From: Agromyces sp. ISL-38
Lineage (GTDB): Bacteria > Actinomycetota > Actinomycetes > Actinomycetales > Microbacteriaceae
Assembly: GCF_018613935.1 (NCBI RefSeq)
Contig: NZ_JAGGPF010000011.1
Span: 62,001 to 126,000 of the forward strand
Length of the DNA: 64,000 nucleotides
Reading direction: 5' to 3'
Positions within the stretch are counted from its first letter, which is position 1; the number at the start of each line of letters is the position of its first letter. The notes under the pieces were generated by a model that did no database searches, was not told where the DNA came from, and was given only the letters and a program-made list of their open reading frames with translations. Positions 46,636 to 54,755 of the stretch are shown piece by piece. The translations under genes were made by a program, and so were the position numbers.

Positions 46636-49326
46636 TTGACCTCCACCCTCCGCGTGTACGACCTTCGCACCGAGCATCTCACCGAGCCGCTCGGCATCGA
46701 TGCGCCCGTCCCCCGGTTCTCATGGCGCCTGCGAAGCGATCGGCGTGGCGCAGCGCAGTCCGCCTACCGGATCGTGGTGCACAGCGGCGACCGGGAGGTC
46801 TGGGACAGCGGGCGGGTTGAATCGTCGCAGACGTCGGGGATCGAGGTCGGCGCCCGGCTCGCGTCGCGAACCTCGTACCGATGGTCGCTTCAGGTCTTCG
46901 ACGAGACCTCCTCGCCGGGCGAGCCCGAGACGGCCTCCTTCGAGACCGCCCTGCTGTCGCGCTCGGCGTTCCGCGGGGCCTGGATCGGTCGTGATGTGCA
47001 CTGGGATGCCCCCGACAATGAACTCGACCCCCCGGTCGACGACGACATCCCGGCGAAGGTCAGGCACATCCCTCCGGCTGCCCACCTCCGGCGCGAGTTC
47101 GGCGTGACGACGCCCGTCACCCGTGCACGCGCCTACGCGACGGCGCGCGGCCTCTACACCCTGCACGTCAACGGCCGGCGGGTCGGCGATCACGAGCTCG
47201 CGCCCGGCTGGACGGACTACCGCGACCGCATCCTCTACCAGACGTACGACCTCACTCCCCTCGTGCGCGACGGGGAGAACGCGATCGGCATCGTGCTCGC
47301 CGACGGCTGGTGGTCGGGTTACGTCGGCTTCGATTCGCGTCGCCAGGGCAAGCACTACGGGACCGCCCCGCAGGCGTGGGCCATGATCGTCCTCGAACAC
47401 GACGACGGCACAGAGACGGTCATCACGACGGATGCCGCGTGGCGAGAGCGTCGGGGCGCGATCAGGTACACCGACCCCCTCATGGGCGAACACGTGGACG
47501 CCCGCCAGGAGCTCCACGGGTGGACGGAGCCCGGCTTCGACGACTCCGCGTGGGCACCTGCTCGTGAGCTCGCCCACGATCACGATCTCCTCGTCGCGCA
47601 GGTCGACGAACCGATCCGGGCGACACTGCAGGTGCCCGCCGTCGAGCGGCTCGCGGATCCCGACGGACGCGCTGTCTACGACTTCGGCCAGAATCTCGTC
47701 GGTCGGGTACGCATCGAGCTGGGCGCGATGTCCGCGGGCCAGCAGGTGGTCCTGCGCCATGGCGAGGTGCTCGACGACGACGGCCGCCTCTATACGGCGA
47801 ACCTGCGCACGGCGGAGGCGCGCGACGTCTATGCCTCGGCGGGATCGGCGAGCAACCTCTTCGAACCGACGTTCACCGTGCACGGCTTCCGCTACCTCGA
47901 GCTCTCGGGGCTCGACACTCCGCCGGACCCCGGCCAGGTCACCGCCGTCGTGCTCCACAACGACACCCCGTTCGTGGGCGAGATCACGACGTCGAGCGCT
48001 GACCTGAACCAGCTCGTGAGCAATATCCGATGGGGTCAGCGTGGAAACTTCGTCGGCGTGCCCACCGACTGCCCGCAGCGCGACGAACGGCTCGGCTGGA
48101 TGGCGGACGCCCAGGTGTTCCTGCCGACTGCGGCCCTCGGCGCCGACGTCGCTGCCTTCTTCACCCGATGGCTCCGCGATGTCCGCTTCGCGCAGAGCCC
48201 CGAAGGATCGTTCCCCGACGTCGCGCCGGTCGTCTCGGAGTTCTTCGCCGACGGGGCGCCGGCCTGGGCCGACGCCGGCGTCATCATTCCGTGGCATCTC
48301 TACCGCGTGTACGGCGACCGGCGGCTCCTCGCGGACTCCTTCGAGTCCATGGCCCGCTGGGTGGACTTCGTGGAACGCGAGAACCCCGACCTCCTCTGGC
48401 GACGGCGAGTGGGAAACCACTACGGGGATTGGCTGCAGATCGACGCGGTGACACCGCGGCCGGTGCTGGCGACCGCGTACTTCGCACGATCCGCTGAACT
48501 CGTGGCACGTGCGGCGAGTGTGCTCGGCCACGACCTGCAGGCGGCGCGCTACGGCGAGCTCGCCCGCCGGGTGCGCACGTCGTTCGTCGAGGCGTTCGTC
48601 GACGACGATGCCCGGATCGAGGGCGACACCCAGACCGCCTACCTCCTGGGGCTCGCGTTCGAACTCCTCCCCGAGCGGCTCCGCGCACGGGCGGCCGATC
48701 ATCTCGTGCGCACGATCGAGGCGAATGATGGGCTGCTCACCACCGGGTTCGTCGGCGTCTCGCTGCTCTGCCCCGTGCTGAGCGAGATCGGTCGCAGCGA
48801 TCTCGCCTATGCGCTCGTCGAGACCGACCGCTATCCGTCGTGGCTGTACTCGGTGCGTCACGGCGCGACGACGATCTGGGAGCGATGGGACGGATGGACC
48901 GAGCACGCCGGTTTCCAGTCGGCCGAGATGAACTCGTTCAATCACTACTCGCTCGGTTCCGTCGGCGAATGGCTCGTGCGGTTCGTGGCCGGAATCGACC
49001 AGACGCCGGAGTCCGTCGGATACGAGCAGCTCCGCATCGCCCCGCAGATCGGCGGTTCACTCACCCGTGTGGCGGCGCGCTACGAGACACCGCGCGGACT
49101 CGTCATGACCGAGTGGTCGATCGAGGGTGATGACGTCGAGGTCGCGGCGTCCGTGCCGCCCGGCACGACGGCGCGGGTCTCACTCGCTTCCCGCGACGTG
49201 CTGGAGTCCGCCGGGACGCTCGAGGAGACGACGGGGATCAGCGAGATCGTTGTCGGTGATGGACTGACCGAGTTCACGATCGTCTCGGGCGACTACCGTT
49301 TCCGGTTCCCACGCGCCGCCGAGTAA
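46636..49326 (+). CDS. Alpha-L-rhamnosidase, GH78
   Basis: An 896-residue GH78 enzyme with the usual order: an N-terminal beta-sandwich (LRVYDLRTEHLTEPLGID), the Bac_rhamnosid_N domain (ARAYATARGLYTLHVNGRRV), a concanavalin-like domain, the (alpha/alpha)6 barrel and a C-terminal sandwich. The barrel carries PTDCPQRDERLGWMADAQVF (catalytic acid region) and TIWERWDGWTEHAGFQ (base region). It releases L-rhamnose from glycosides. There is no signal peptide, so it acts on imported substrate. The TTG at 46636 is supported by AAGGAGG eight bases upstream. Confidence 0.93.
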   Translation: MTSTLRVYDLRTEHLTEPLGIDAPVPRFSWRLRSDRRGAAQSAYRIVVHSGDREVWDSGRVESSQTSGIEVGARLASRTSYRWSLQVFDETSSPGEPETASFETALLSRSAFRGAWIGRDVHWDAPDNELDPPVDDDIPAKVRHIPPAAHLRREFGVTTPVTRARAYATARGLYTLHVNGRRVGDHELAPGWTDYRDRILYQTYDLTPLVRDGENAIGIVLADGWWSGYVGFDSRRQGKHYGTAPQAWAMIVLEHDDGTETVITTDAAWRERRGAIRYTDPLMGEHVDARQELHGWTEPGFDDSAWAPARELAHDHDLLVAQVDEPIRATLQVPAVERLADPDGRAVYDFGQNLVGRVRIELGAMSAGQQVVLRHGEVLDDDGRLYTANLRTAEARDVYASAGSASNLFEPTFTVHGFRYLELSGLDTPPDPGQVTAVVLHNDTPFVGEITTSSADLNQLVSNIRWGQRGNFVGVPTDCPQRDERLGWMADAQVFLPTAALGADVAAFFTRWLRDVRFAQSPEGSFPDVAPVVSEFFADGAPAWADAGVIIPWHLYRVYGDRRLLADSFESMARWVDFVERENPDLLWRRRVGNHYGDWLQIDAVTPRPVLATAYFARSAELVARAASVLGHDLQAARYGELARRVRTSFVEAFVDDDARIEGDTQTAYLLGLAFELLPERLRARAADHLVRTIEANDGLLTTGFVGVSLLCPVLSEIGRSDLAYALVETDRYPSWLYSVRHGATTIWERWDGWTEHAGFQSAEMNSFNHYSLGSVGEWLVRFVAGIDQTPESVGYEQLRIAPQIGGSLTRVAARYETPRGLVMTEWSIEGDDVEVAASVPPGTTARVSLASRDVLESAGTLEETTGISEIVVGDGLTEFTIVSGDYRFRFPRAAE

Positions 49327-49395
49327 CACCCGCCCGCCCACCCGCACCTCCCAGACGACCTCGAGCCCCGGCATCCGCTCTGGAAGGATTGACCC

Positions 49396-50322
49396 ATGAC
49401 CGACGCCCCGCTCATCGTCTCCGTGCCCGGCAACACGCTTCGCGACGCACTCGGCACTCCGCCCGACCGCGTCGAGGTCGTCGTGTGGGACATGGCGTCC
49501 GCGCCGCCCGCGGCGCACCTCGACGTCGTCGTGCCGCCGTACATGGGAACCGCTGCGCTCCTCGGCGCCCTCGCCGACGTCACCACGCGGCTCGTGCAGT
49601 CGCAGTCCATCGGGTACGACCACGTGCTGGGGGCGCTCCCGCCCGGACACGTCTTCGCGAACGCCGCGAGCGTGCACGAGACGTCGACCGCCGAGCTCAC
49701 CCTCGCGCTCGTGCTCGCGTCGCAGCGCGGTATCCCCGAGTTCGTGCGGGCGGCATCCGAGGGGCGCTGGGCGCCCGAGCAGCGCGAGAGCCTCGCCGAC
49801 CGGCGGGTGCTGCTGCTCGGCTACGGCGGTGTCGGCCGTGCGATCGAGGCCCGGCTCGCGCCGTTCGAGGTCGAGATCGTGCGCGTCGCGAGCCGTGCGC
49901 GCCACGACGAAGCCGGCGCCATCCACGGCCTCGACGAGCTGCCGGCACTGCTGCCGACCGCCGACATCGTCATCGTCGGAGTACCGCTCACGGATGCCAC
50001 GACCGGCCTCGTCGACGATGCCTTCCTCTCGGCGCTGCCCGACGGAGCCCTGCTCGTGAACATCGCACGCGGCAAGGTCGCCGACACCGCGGCGATCCTC
50101 GACCACGCCACACGCGGCCGGCTCCGCTTCGCGCTCGACGTCACCGACCCCGAGCCGCTTCCCGACGGGCACCCGCTCTTCGCCCTGCCGAACGTGCTCA
50201 TCTCGCCGCACGTCGGCGGCGCGTCGACCGCGATGATGCCCCGCATGGCGAAGCTCCTGCGAACGCAGATCGAACGGATGCTGCGCGGCGAGGAGCCGCT
50301 CAACGTCGTGCTTCGCAGCTGA
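49396..50322 (+). CDS. D-isomer-specific 2-hydroxyacid dehydrogenase family protein
   Basis: A 308-residue NAD(P)-dependent oxidoreductase. The cofactor motif is LLLGYGGVGRAIEARL, and the catalytic features are LLVNIARGKVAD (Arg), DVTDPEPLPDGHPLF (Glu) and LISPHVGG (His). Substrates of the family include glyoxylate, hydroxypyruvate and other 2-keto acids; none can be chosen here. The ATG at 49396 follows GGAAGGA. It is next to, and on the same strand as, the GH78 gene and the serine hydrolase. Confidence 0.9.
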   Translation: MTDAPLIVSVPGNTLRDALGTPPDRVEVVVWDMASAPPAAHLDVVVPPYMGTAALLGALADVTTRLVQSQSIGYDHVLGALPPGHVFANAASVHETSTAELTLALVLASQRGIPEFVRAASEGRWAPEQRESLADRRVLLLGYGGVGRAIEARLAPFEVEIVRVASRARHDEAGAIHGLDELPALLPTADIVIVGVPLTDATTGLVDDAFLSALPDGALLVNIARGKVADTAAILDHATRGRLRFALDVTDPEPLPDGHPLFALPNVLISPHVGGASTAMMPRMAKLLRTQIERMLRGEEPLNVVLRS

Positions 50323-50327
50323 GCACC

Positions 50328-50348
50328 GGGTTTCGACAGGCTCAACCC
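50328..50348. repeat. Minimal REP-like palindrome
   Basis: GGGTTTCGA, five bases and TCAACCC form a short hairpin in the gap between the dehydrogenase and the serine hydrolase. Its ends match the larger REP copies in the window. Confidence 0.55.
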
Positions 50349-50369
50349 ACACACAACGCGAGGACCTCG

Positions 50370-51353
50370 ATGACCCGCTTCGACCATGCATTCGACTGGG
50401 CTCGCCGCCACGTCGAGCACGGCCCATATCCCACTGCGGTGCTCGGCATCGCGACGGCCGACGGGGTCGTGGCACTCGACGCGTTCGGCACCGAGCGGGG
50501 GCGCGCGGCATCCGTCGACGACCACTATCCGCTGTTCTCGATCACGAAGCCGATCGTGGGACTCGCCGCGCTGCACCTCATCGAACAGGGGCGCCTCACA
50601 CCCGAGACCCCGCTCGACCGGGCGATCTCGGGTTTCGGCGCCGACCGCGACGACATCGTGCAGCTGCGGCACCTCGTGAGCCACGCGTCGGGCATCGTCG
50701 AGCCGCCGATGGACGCCCCCGGCCTGCGAGAGTTGCTGCTCGTGCCGGGGCGCGACTTCGCGGCGGGCACCGTCTCGCGCTACTCGACGATCGCGTTCGA
50801 GGGCATCGCCGCGCTCATCGAGCACGCGGGTGGGGTGGCGTTCGAGCGCGCGATCTCGGCCACGGCCGAGCGCGCGGATGCCGCGGGGCTCACCTTCGAC
50901 GCCGAGGCGACCCCGCACGAGGTCATCGACGCCGCCGACCAGGGCGTCGACTACGAGCGCTTCGCGACGCTGCGGCATCCGGGCGCCGGACTCCTCGGAC
51001 GCGCCGTCGACCTGCTCGCGATCGGAACCGCGCTGCTGCGGAACGACGGATCCCTCGTGGCACCCGTCACGTACGACGCGATGCTCACCCCGCTCACCGG
51101 CGGCATCCCGAAGCTCGAGCCATACGTCGCCTCGCGCGGGCAGGACTGGGGCTTCACGTGGAACCTCCGCCACTCGGCACCGGGCCTGCTCGCCCGCGAC
51201 ACGTTCGGGCACGGCGGCTGGGCCGGCACGGAGTTCTGGATCACGCCGTCGGCCGGAGTCTGCTTCGTGCTGCTCACGAACATCGCGGCGCCGGGCCGTC
51301 TCGGGATCGACACCGACGAGCTGCACAACGCGGTCGCCGCGGCGGCTCTCTGA
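50370..51353 (+). CDS. Beta-lactamase-family serine hydrolase
   Basis: A 327-residue protein of the class C beta-lactamase/esterase family. The active-site motif SxxK is present as FSITK (Ser 57, Lys 60), the second motif as RYST, and HGGWAG near the C-terminus replaces the KTG motif. LRHLVSHASGI is also characteristic. There is no signal peptide, so it is more likely an intracellular esterase or peptidase than a resistance enzyme. The ATG at 50370 follows GCGAGGA; the longer upstream frame overlaps the dehydrogenase gene and is a shadow. Confidence 0.88.
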   Translation: MTRFDHAFDWARRHVEHGPYPTAVLGIATADGVVALDAFGTERGRAASVDDHYPLFSITKPIVGLAALHLIEQGRLTPETPLDRAISGFGADRDDIVQLRHLVSHASGIVEPPMDAPGLRELLLVPGRDFAAGTVSRYSTIAFEGIAALIEHAGGVAFERAISATAERADAAGLTFDAEATPHEVIDAADQGVDYERFATLRHPGAGLLGRAVDLLAIGTALLRNDGSLVAPVTYDAMLTPLTGGIPKLEPYVASRGQDWGFTWNLRHSAPGLLARDTFGHGGWAGTEFWITPSAGVCFVLLTNIAAPGRLGIDTDELHNAVAAAAL

Positions 51354-51393
51354 GCCAGCCACGCAGTCCGCACGCAGACGCTGGTTGAAGCCC

Positions 51394-52671
51394 TCAGCGT
51401 TTCCGTTCGCTGATCTCCTTTCCGGCAGCCAACCGGGTGACGTTCCATTCGAACGTGTCGCGAAGCCCTTCGGAAACACCGCCCGGCACTTGGACCTCGT
51501 TCAGTGCACCCTCGAATCGTCTGAGAGCGTCGGCAATCGTCGCCTCGATCGCTGATCGGCTGAACACGCCCCAAGACCGGGCCTCCGCCGCAAGTCGGTC
51601 GACACTGACCTTCCGGTGGTCGAACTCACCGTCGATCGCGAACGCCATCGTCCAGTCGATCCGGCCGTCCTGGTGCAGGTTGGGGACCGCGTCATACAAA
51701 TCGGTGAGCCGATCTTCGCCTGGCAGGTGCAGGACACCCACGTTCTTCGCGTGGCCGTCGTTGTCGCCGACCAGGACCCTGAACATCAACTGCCGCAACC
51801 AGGTGTGCAACACGACCTCGTCACCGAGACTGGCGACCATCTCCGCAATCCGGTACGCACTCGGACGCTCGGCGCTGTTCGGACGCCTCCGGTCTTGGAA
51901 CTTCACCTCGTCATCGGTCCAGTCCAGGCCGAGCGCCTGGGCAGTGTCTTCTTGATGGATGAGGCCGACGGTATCGCCGGCGACGACGCGGTCGAACCGT
52001 TCGATCGCGAGATAGCGGGTCGGACCGACGTCGAGCAATTCGCTTTGGAAATCGGCGAGACCTGCGTGACGCGCGAGCTGGTGGCTGTAGAACTCGTCGT
52101 TGACCTTGTGGGGTCGGGATGCCAGCTGTGGTTTCAAGATGTGCGTCGAGTGCGCCCGGCCATGCGGCAGCAGCCAGCCGCTGTCCCCGATCTTCGCCAC
52201 GAGGAGCTTCGGCTGAAACCCTTGGAGCATCGAACGGCTGTCGTCGCGGATGCCCTGGTCGTGCTCATCAACGGACTTCTTCAACAACCGACGGAGCTCC
52301 GCATCCGTCAGTTCTTCGTATGCCGGGTTGCGCCGCTGCGGTTCGTCCGGCAACCGGAATGTGAGTGCTCCAGCGAGCGAGCCGCCGAACTCGCGGAGGA
52401 TTCCGAACAGGTCGTGTTCGTGAATACCTCGCTCGGCAGCCATCGCCTTCCGCTGGTTGCCCTCCGGGGCGTATCCGCCGAGAAACCTCGATACGAGGCG
52501 ATCGTCGGGCGCCCGGCTGGGAATCGCCGCGAAGCTCTCCGTGAGTCGCACGGATCCCGGCTCGAACTCATCAGTCCAGGTGAACCGGATGAACTCGCGG
52601 GTTCGTCGCGTCGCTCTCGACACGATGGCGATCGGAGAGTCGTGGAGGTAGACCTCCAGCAAGTCAGGCAT
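51394..52671 (-). CDS. hipA: HipA-like kinase/toxin
   Basis: A 425-residue HipA-family protein. The N-terminal HipA_N part is followed by QGFQPKLLVAKIG, the kinase Asp/Asn loop GDNDGHAKNVGVLH and the metal-binding LYDAVPNL (usually DxxP). In E. coli HipA phosphorylates glutamyl-tRNA synthetase; the target here is unknown. The start at 52671 overlaps the hipB stop by eight bases, so antitoxin and toxin are co-translated with antitoxin first. Most catalytic landmarks are present, so it appears intact. Confidence 0.85.
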   Translation of the reverse strand: MPDLLEVYLHDSPIAIVSRATRRTREFIRFTWTDEFEPGSVRLTESFAAIPSRAPDDRLVSRFLGGYAPEGNQRKAMAAERGIHEHDLFGILREFGGSLAGALTFRLPDEPQRRNPAYEELTDAELRRLLKKSVDEHDQGIRDDSRSMLQGFQPKLLVAKIGDSGWLLPHGRAHSTHILKPQLASRPHKVNDEFYSHQLARHAGLADFQSELLDVGPTRYLAIERFDRVVAGDTVGLIHQEDTAQALGLDWTDDEVKFQDRRRPNSAERPSAYRIAEMVASLGDEVVLHTWLRQLMFRVLVGDNDGHAKNVGVLHLPGEDRLTDLYDAVPNLHQDGRIDWTMAFAIDGEFDHRKVSVDRLAAEARSWGVFSRSAIEATIADALRRFEGALNEVQVPGGVSEGLRDTFEWNVTRLAAGKEISERKR

Positions 52672-52912
52672 CGAGCATGTCCCGGCGAACTGGCGCCTCG
52701 AAGCTGACGGTGACACGGACGCCGAGCTTGCGCAGCACGCGGAAGAGGCGAGTCGCGTACGTCGTGGGCTTCCCGCTTTCGAGTTCTCCGAGGTAGTAGC
52801 GCGAGAAGCCGAGCGATGAGGCGAGCTCATCCTGGGTGACCGAGCGCGCTTCACGGGCTGCGCGGAGAGCTTGGCCGAGATCGGCCGGTTTGCGGATTTC
52901 AATCGTCGGCAT
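52664..52912 (-). CDS. hipB: HipB-like helix-turn-helix antitoxin
   Basis: An 82-residue Xre-type DNA-binding protein: LGQALRAAREARSVTQDELA followed by SSLGFSRYYLGELESGK and then an RVLRKLGVRVTVSF strand, as in HipB. It should neutralise HipA and repress the operon. The ATG at 52912 follows GAGGAAGG; in-frame ATG 52960 is a longer alternative. An inverted repeat suitable as operator lies 38 bases upstream. Confidence 0.85.
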   Translation of the reverse strand: MPTIEIRKPADLGQALRAAREARSVTQDELASSLGFSRYYLGELESGKPTTYATRLFRVLRKLGVRVTVSFEAPVRRDMLDA

Positions 52913-52949
52913 GGCGCCTTCCTCATGTTGGAGTTTCCACACATCGAAC

Positions 52950-52971
52950 AATGTGACCATATCACCACATT
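52950..52971. promoter_or_regulatory. Candidate HipB operator
   Basis: AATGTG, ten bases and CACATT form an inverted repeat, with an inner GTGA-N5-TCAC making most of the 22 bases symmetric. It lies 38 bases before hipB and 130 bases before the divergent NYN gene. Further CACA/TGTG half-sites occur up to 53025. Confidence 0.5.
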
Positions 52972-53100
52972 TGCGTTGTGTGCAGTTTTTCTCACATCGG
53001 CGCTTTGTGCCGAAATCCCCACATATGACCGGTCCCTGCGATGGTCGGCAACTGGCGGGCCTACCATCGAGAGGAACCACACCCTCGACGAAAGGTCCAT

Positions 53101-54219
53101 ATGGCCGTCACGGCTGAACCTCGGGTCGCGCTCTACTTCGACTTCGACAACATCGTCATCTCACGCTACGACCAACTGCACGGCGACAGCGCGTATCGCA
53201 AGGACACGTCGCGCGGCAAGACGCCGGCCGCCGGAACGCAGACGGCGTCCAAGCTCAGCGAAGCCACCGTCGACGTCGACGCCGTGCTCGACTTCGCCGC
53301 CACCTTCGGCACCATCGCGATCGCACGCGCCTACGCCGACTGGTCGACCCCAGTGAACGCGAGCTACCGCGGCCAGCTCATCAACCGCGCCGTCGACCTC
53401 GTGCAGTTGTTCCCGCTGTCGGCGACGAAGAACGGCGCCGACATCCGCCTCTCCGTCGACGCTGTAGAAGACATGTTCCGCATCGACGACCTCTCGCACA
53501 TCGTCATCGTCGCGGGCGACTCCGACTACGTCGCGCTCGCGCAGAAGGCCAAGCGCCTCGGCCGTTACGTCGTCGGCATCGGCGTGGCCGGCGGCACGAG
53601 CCGTGCGCTCACCGCGGCCTGCGACGAGTACGCCGACTACGACGCGCTGCTGGCAACGGATGCCGCAGTGAGCGACGACGAGGCGACGGTTGCCGCGGCG
53701 CCGCCAGCCCGCGGTCGCGGCGCGGGTCCTGCCGCAGCGGCACCCGAACCCGCTCCCGAACCGGCCGCTGAACCTGCCGCCGAACCGGCACCCTCCCGTC
53801 GTCGACGGGCTTCGACGAAGAAGGCCACGGATGCGGCATCCGCAGATGTCGTCGTCGACGGCGGTGCGCCGAGCACACCCGAGGAGCCCGCGGCGCCCTC
53901 GGTGCCCTCCACGTCGGTGACGTTCGTGGCTCCCGTGGAGCAGTTCGGGGCGGGCGACGACGACGAGGCCCCATCGGGCAGCCCCCGCAATCCGGGTCGC
54001 CTCCTGCTGAAGGCACTCGAGCTCATGCGTGCGAAGAACGACGAGGAGTGGCAGACGATGCGCGCAGTGAAGAACCAGATGCTGCGCATGGACCCAACGT
54101 TCCAGGAGCGCCGGCTCGGCTTCGCCTCGTTCACCGACTTCCTGAAGTCACGCGGCGGCGTGGTCGAGCTCGACGAGGCCGGCGGCAACCGCGTGCGAAT
54201 CCGCCCGAAGAAGGGCTGA
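53101..54219 (+). CDS. NYN-domain (PIN-like) protein with C-terminal LOTUS/OST-HTH domain
   Basis: A 372-residue protein. Residues 1 to about 185 form a NYN domain of the PIN-like nuclease fold with its acidic residues: LYFDFDNIVIS, KNGADIRLSVDAVEDM and VIVAGDSDYVALAQKA. A Pro/Ala-rich low-complexity linker with PEPAPEPAAEPAAEPAPS follows. The C-terminal 70 residues (LLLKALELMRAKNDEEWQTM, then FASFTDFLKSRGGVVEL) look like an OST-HTH/LOTUS RNA-binding domain. The combination suggests RNA cleavage or processing. The ATG at 53101 follows AAAGG. It is divergent from hipBA. Confidence 0.85.
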   Translation: MAVTAEPRVALYFDFDNIVISRYDQLHGDSAYRKDTSRGKTPAAGTQTASKLSEATVDVDAVLDFAATFGTIAIARAYADWSTPVNASYRGQLINRAVDLVQLFPLSATKNGADIRLSVDAVEDMFRIDDLSHIVIVAGDSDYVALAQKAKRLGRYVVGIGVAGGTSRALTAACDEYADYDALLATDAAVSDDEATVAAAPPARGRGAGPAAAAPEPAPEPAAEPAAEPAPSRRRRASTKKATDAASADVVVDGGAPSTPEEPAAPSVPSTSVTFVAPVEQFGAGDDDEAPSGSPRNPGRLLLKALELMRAKNDEEWQTMRAVKNQMLRMDPTFQERRLGFASFTDFLKSRGGVVELDEAGGNRVRIRPKKG

Positions 54220-54294
54220 CGCCCGGCTGAGTGCGGCTGCCCTGGCGGTGGCGACGGTGAGTAGGTCGCCGCCCGTGATGATTAGGCTGACCGG

Positions 54295-54693
54295 ATGATC
54301 ATCAACTTCGCCGCCGAACTCGCCGCTGTCACGGACCACTGGACGCCACGTGTCGTCGGCCAGGTCAACAACGAGTACGTCAAGGTTGCGAAGTTGTTCG
54401 GCGAACTCATGTGGCACGACCACGCGGATGAAGACGAGCTCTTTCTCGTCGTCTACGGGCGGCTCGTGATTCAACTTGAAGATCGCGATGACGTGGTACT
54501 GAACCCCGGCGAAGCATTCGTCGTTCCAAGAGGAGTGCGCCACAACCCGGTTGCGAAGGAGGAGTGCGGCATCGTGCTCGTCGAGACCGTGACGACGAAG
54601 CACACGGGCGACGAAGCCAGCGACCGCAGCGTTCCGCTTGACCGGCAGCTGGACCGATTCGCGGTGCGCGCGCAGGTGGAACCGACCGACTGA
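54295..54693 (+). CDS. Small cupin-domain protein
   Basis: A 132-residue single cupin. The first motif is WHDHADEDELFLVVYGRL and the second PGEAFVVPRGVRHNPVA, with the His and Glu ligands in place. Such proteins are often of unknown function; mannose-6-phosphate-isomerase-like is the usual database wording. The ATG at 54295 lies at GATGATTAGGCTGACCGG, a weak ribosome site. It ends just before a strong convergent terminator. Confidence 0.85.
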   Translation: MIINFAAELAAVTDHWTPRVVGQVNNEYVKVAKLFGELMWHDHADEDELFLVVYGRLVIQLEDRDDVVLNPGEAFVVPRGVRHNPVAKEECGIVLVETVTTKHTGDEASDRSVPLDRQLDRFAVRAQVEPTD

Positions 54694-54707
54694 CCCAAAC
54701 GCAACGC

Positions 54708-54747
54708 GAGGCGGGGCGGGTGCCCATCTGCAGCACCCACCCGCCTC
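54708..54747. terminator. Bidirectional terminator-like hairpin
   Basis: GAGGCGGGGCGGGTGC at 54708-54723 pairs with GCACCCACCCGCCTC at 54733-54747 around a nine-base loop, with a single bulge. It lies between the convergent cupin and lyase genes. There is no long T-run, as is common in high-GC actinobacteria. Confidence 0.75.
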
Positions 54748-54755
54748 GACGCGGT

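Noticed and set aside
46720..48945. A 741-codon minus-strand open frame opposite the GH78 gene
   Set aside because: The plus strand encodes a full GH78 enzyme with catalytic motifs and an ideal ribosome site; the antisense frame has no recognisable domain.
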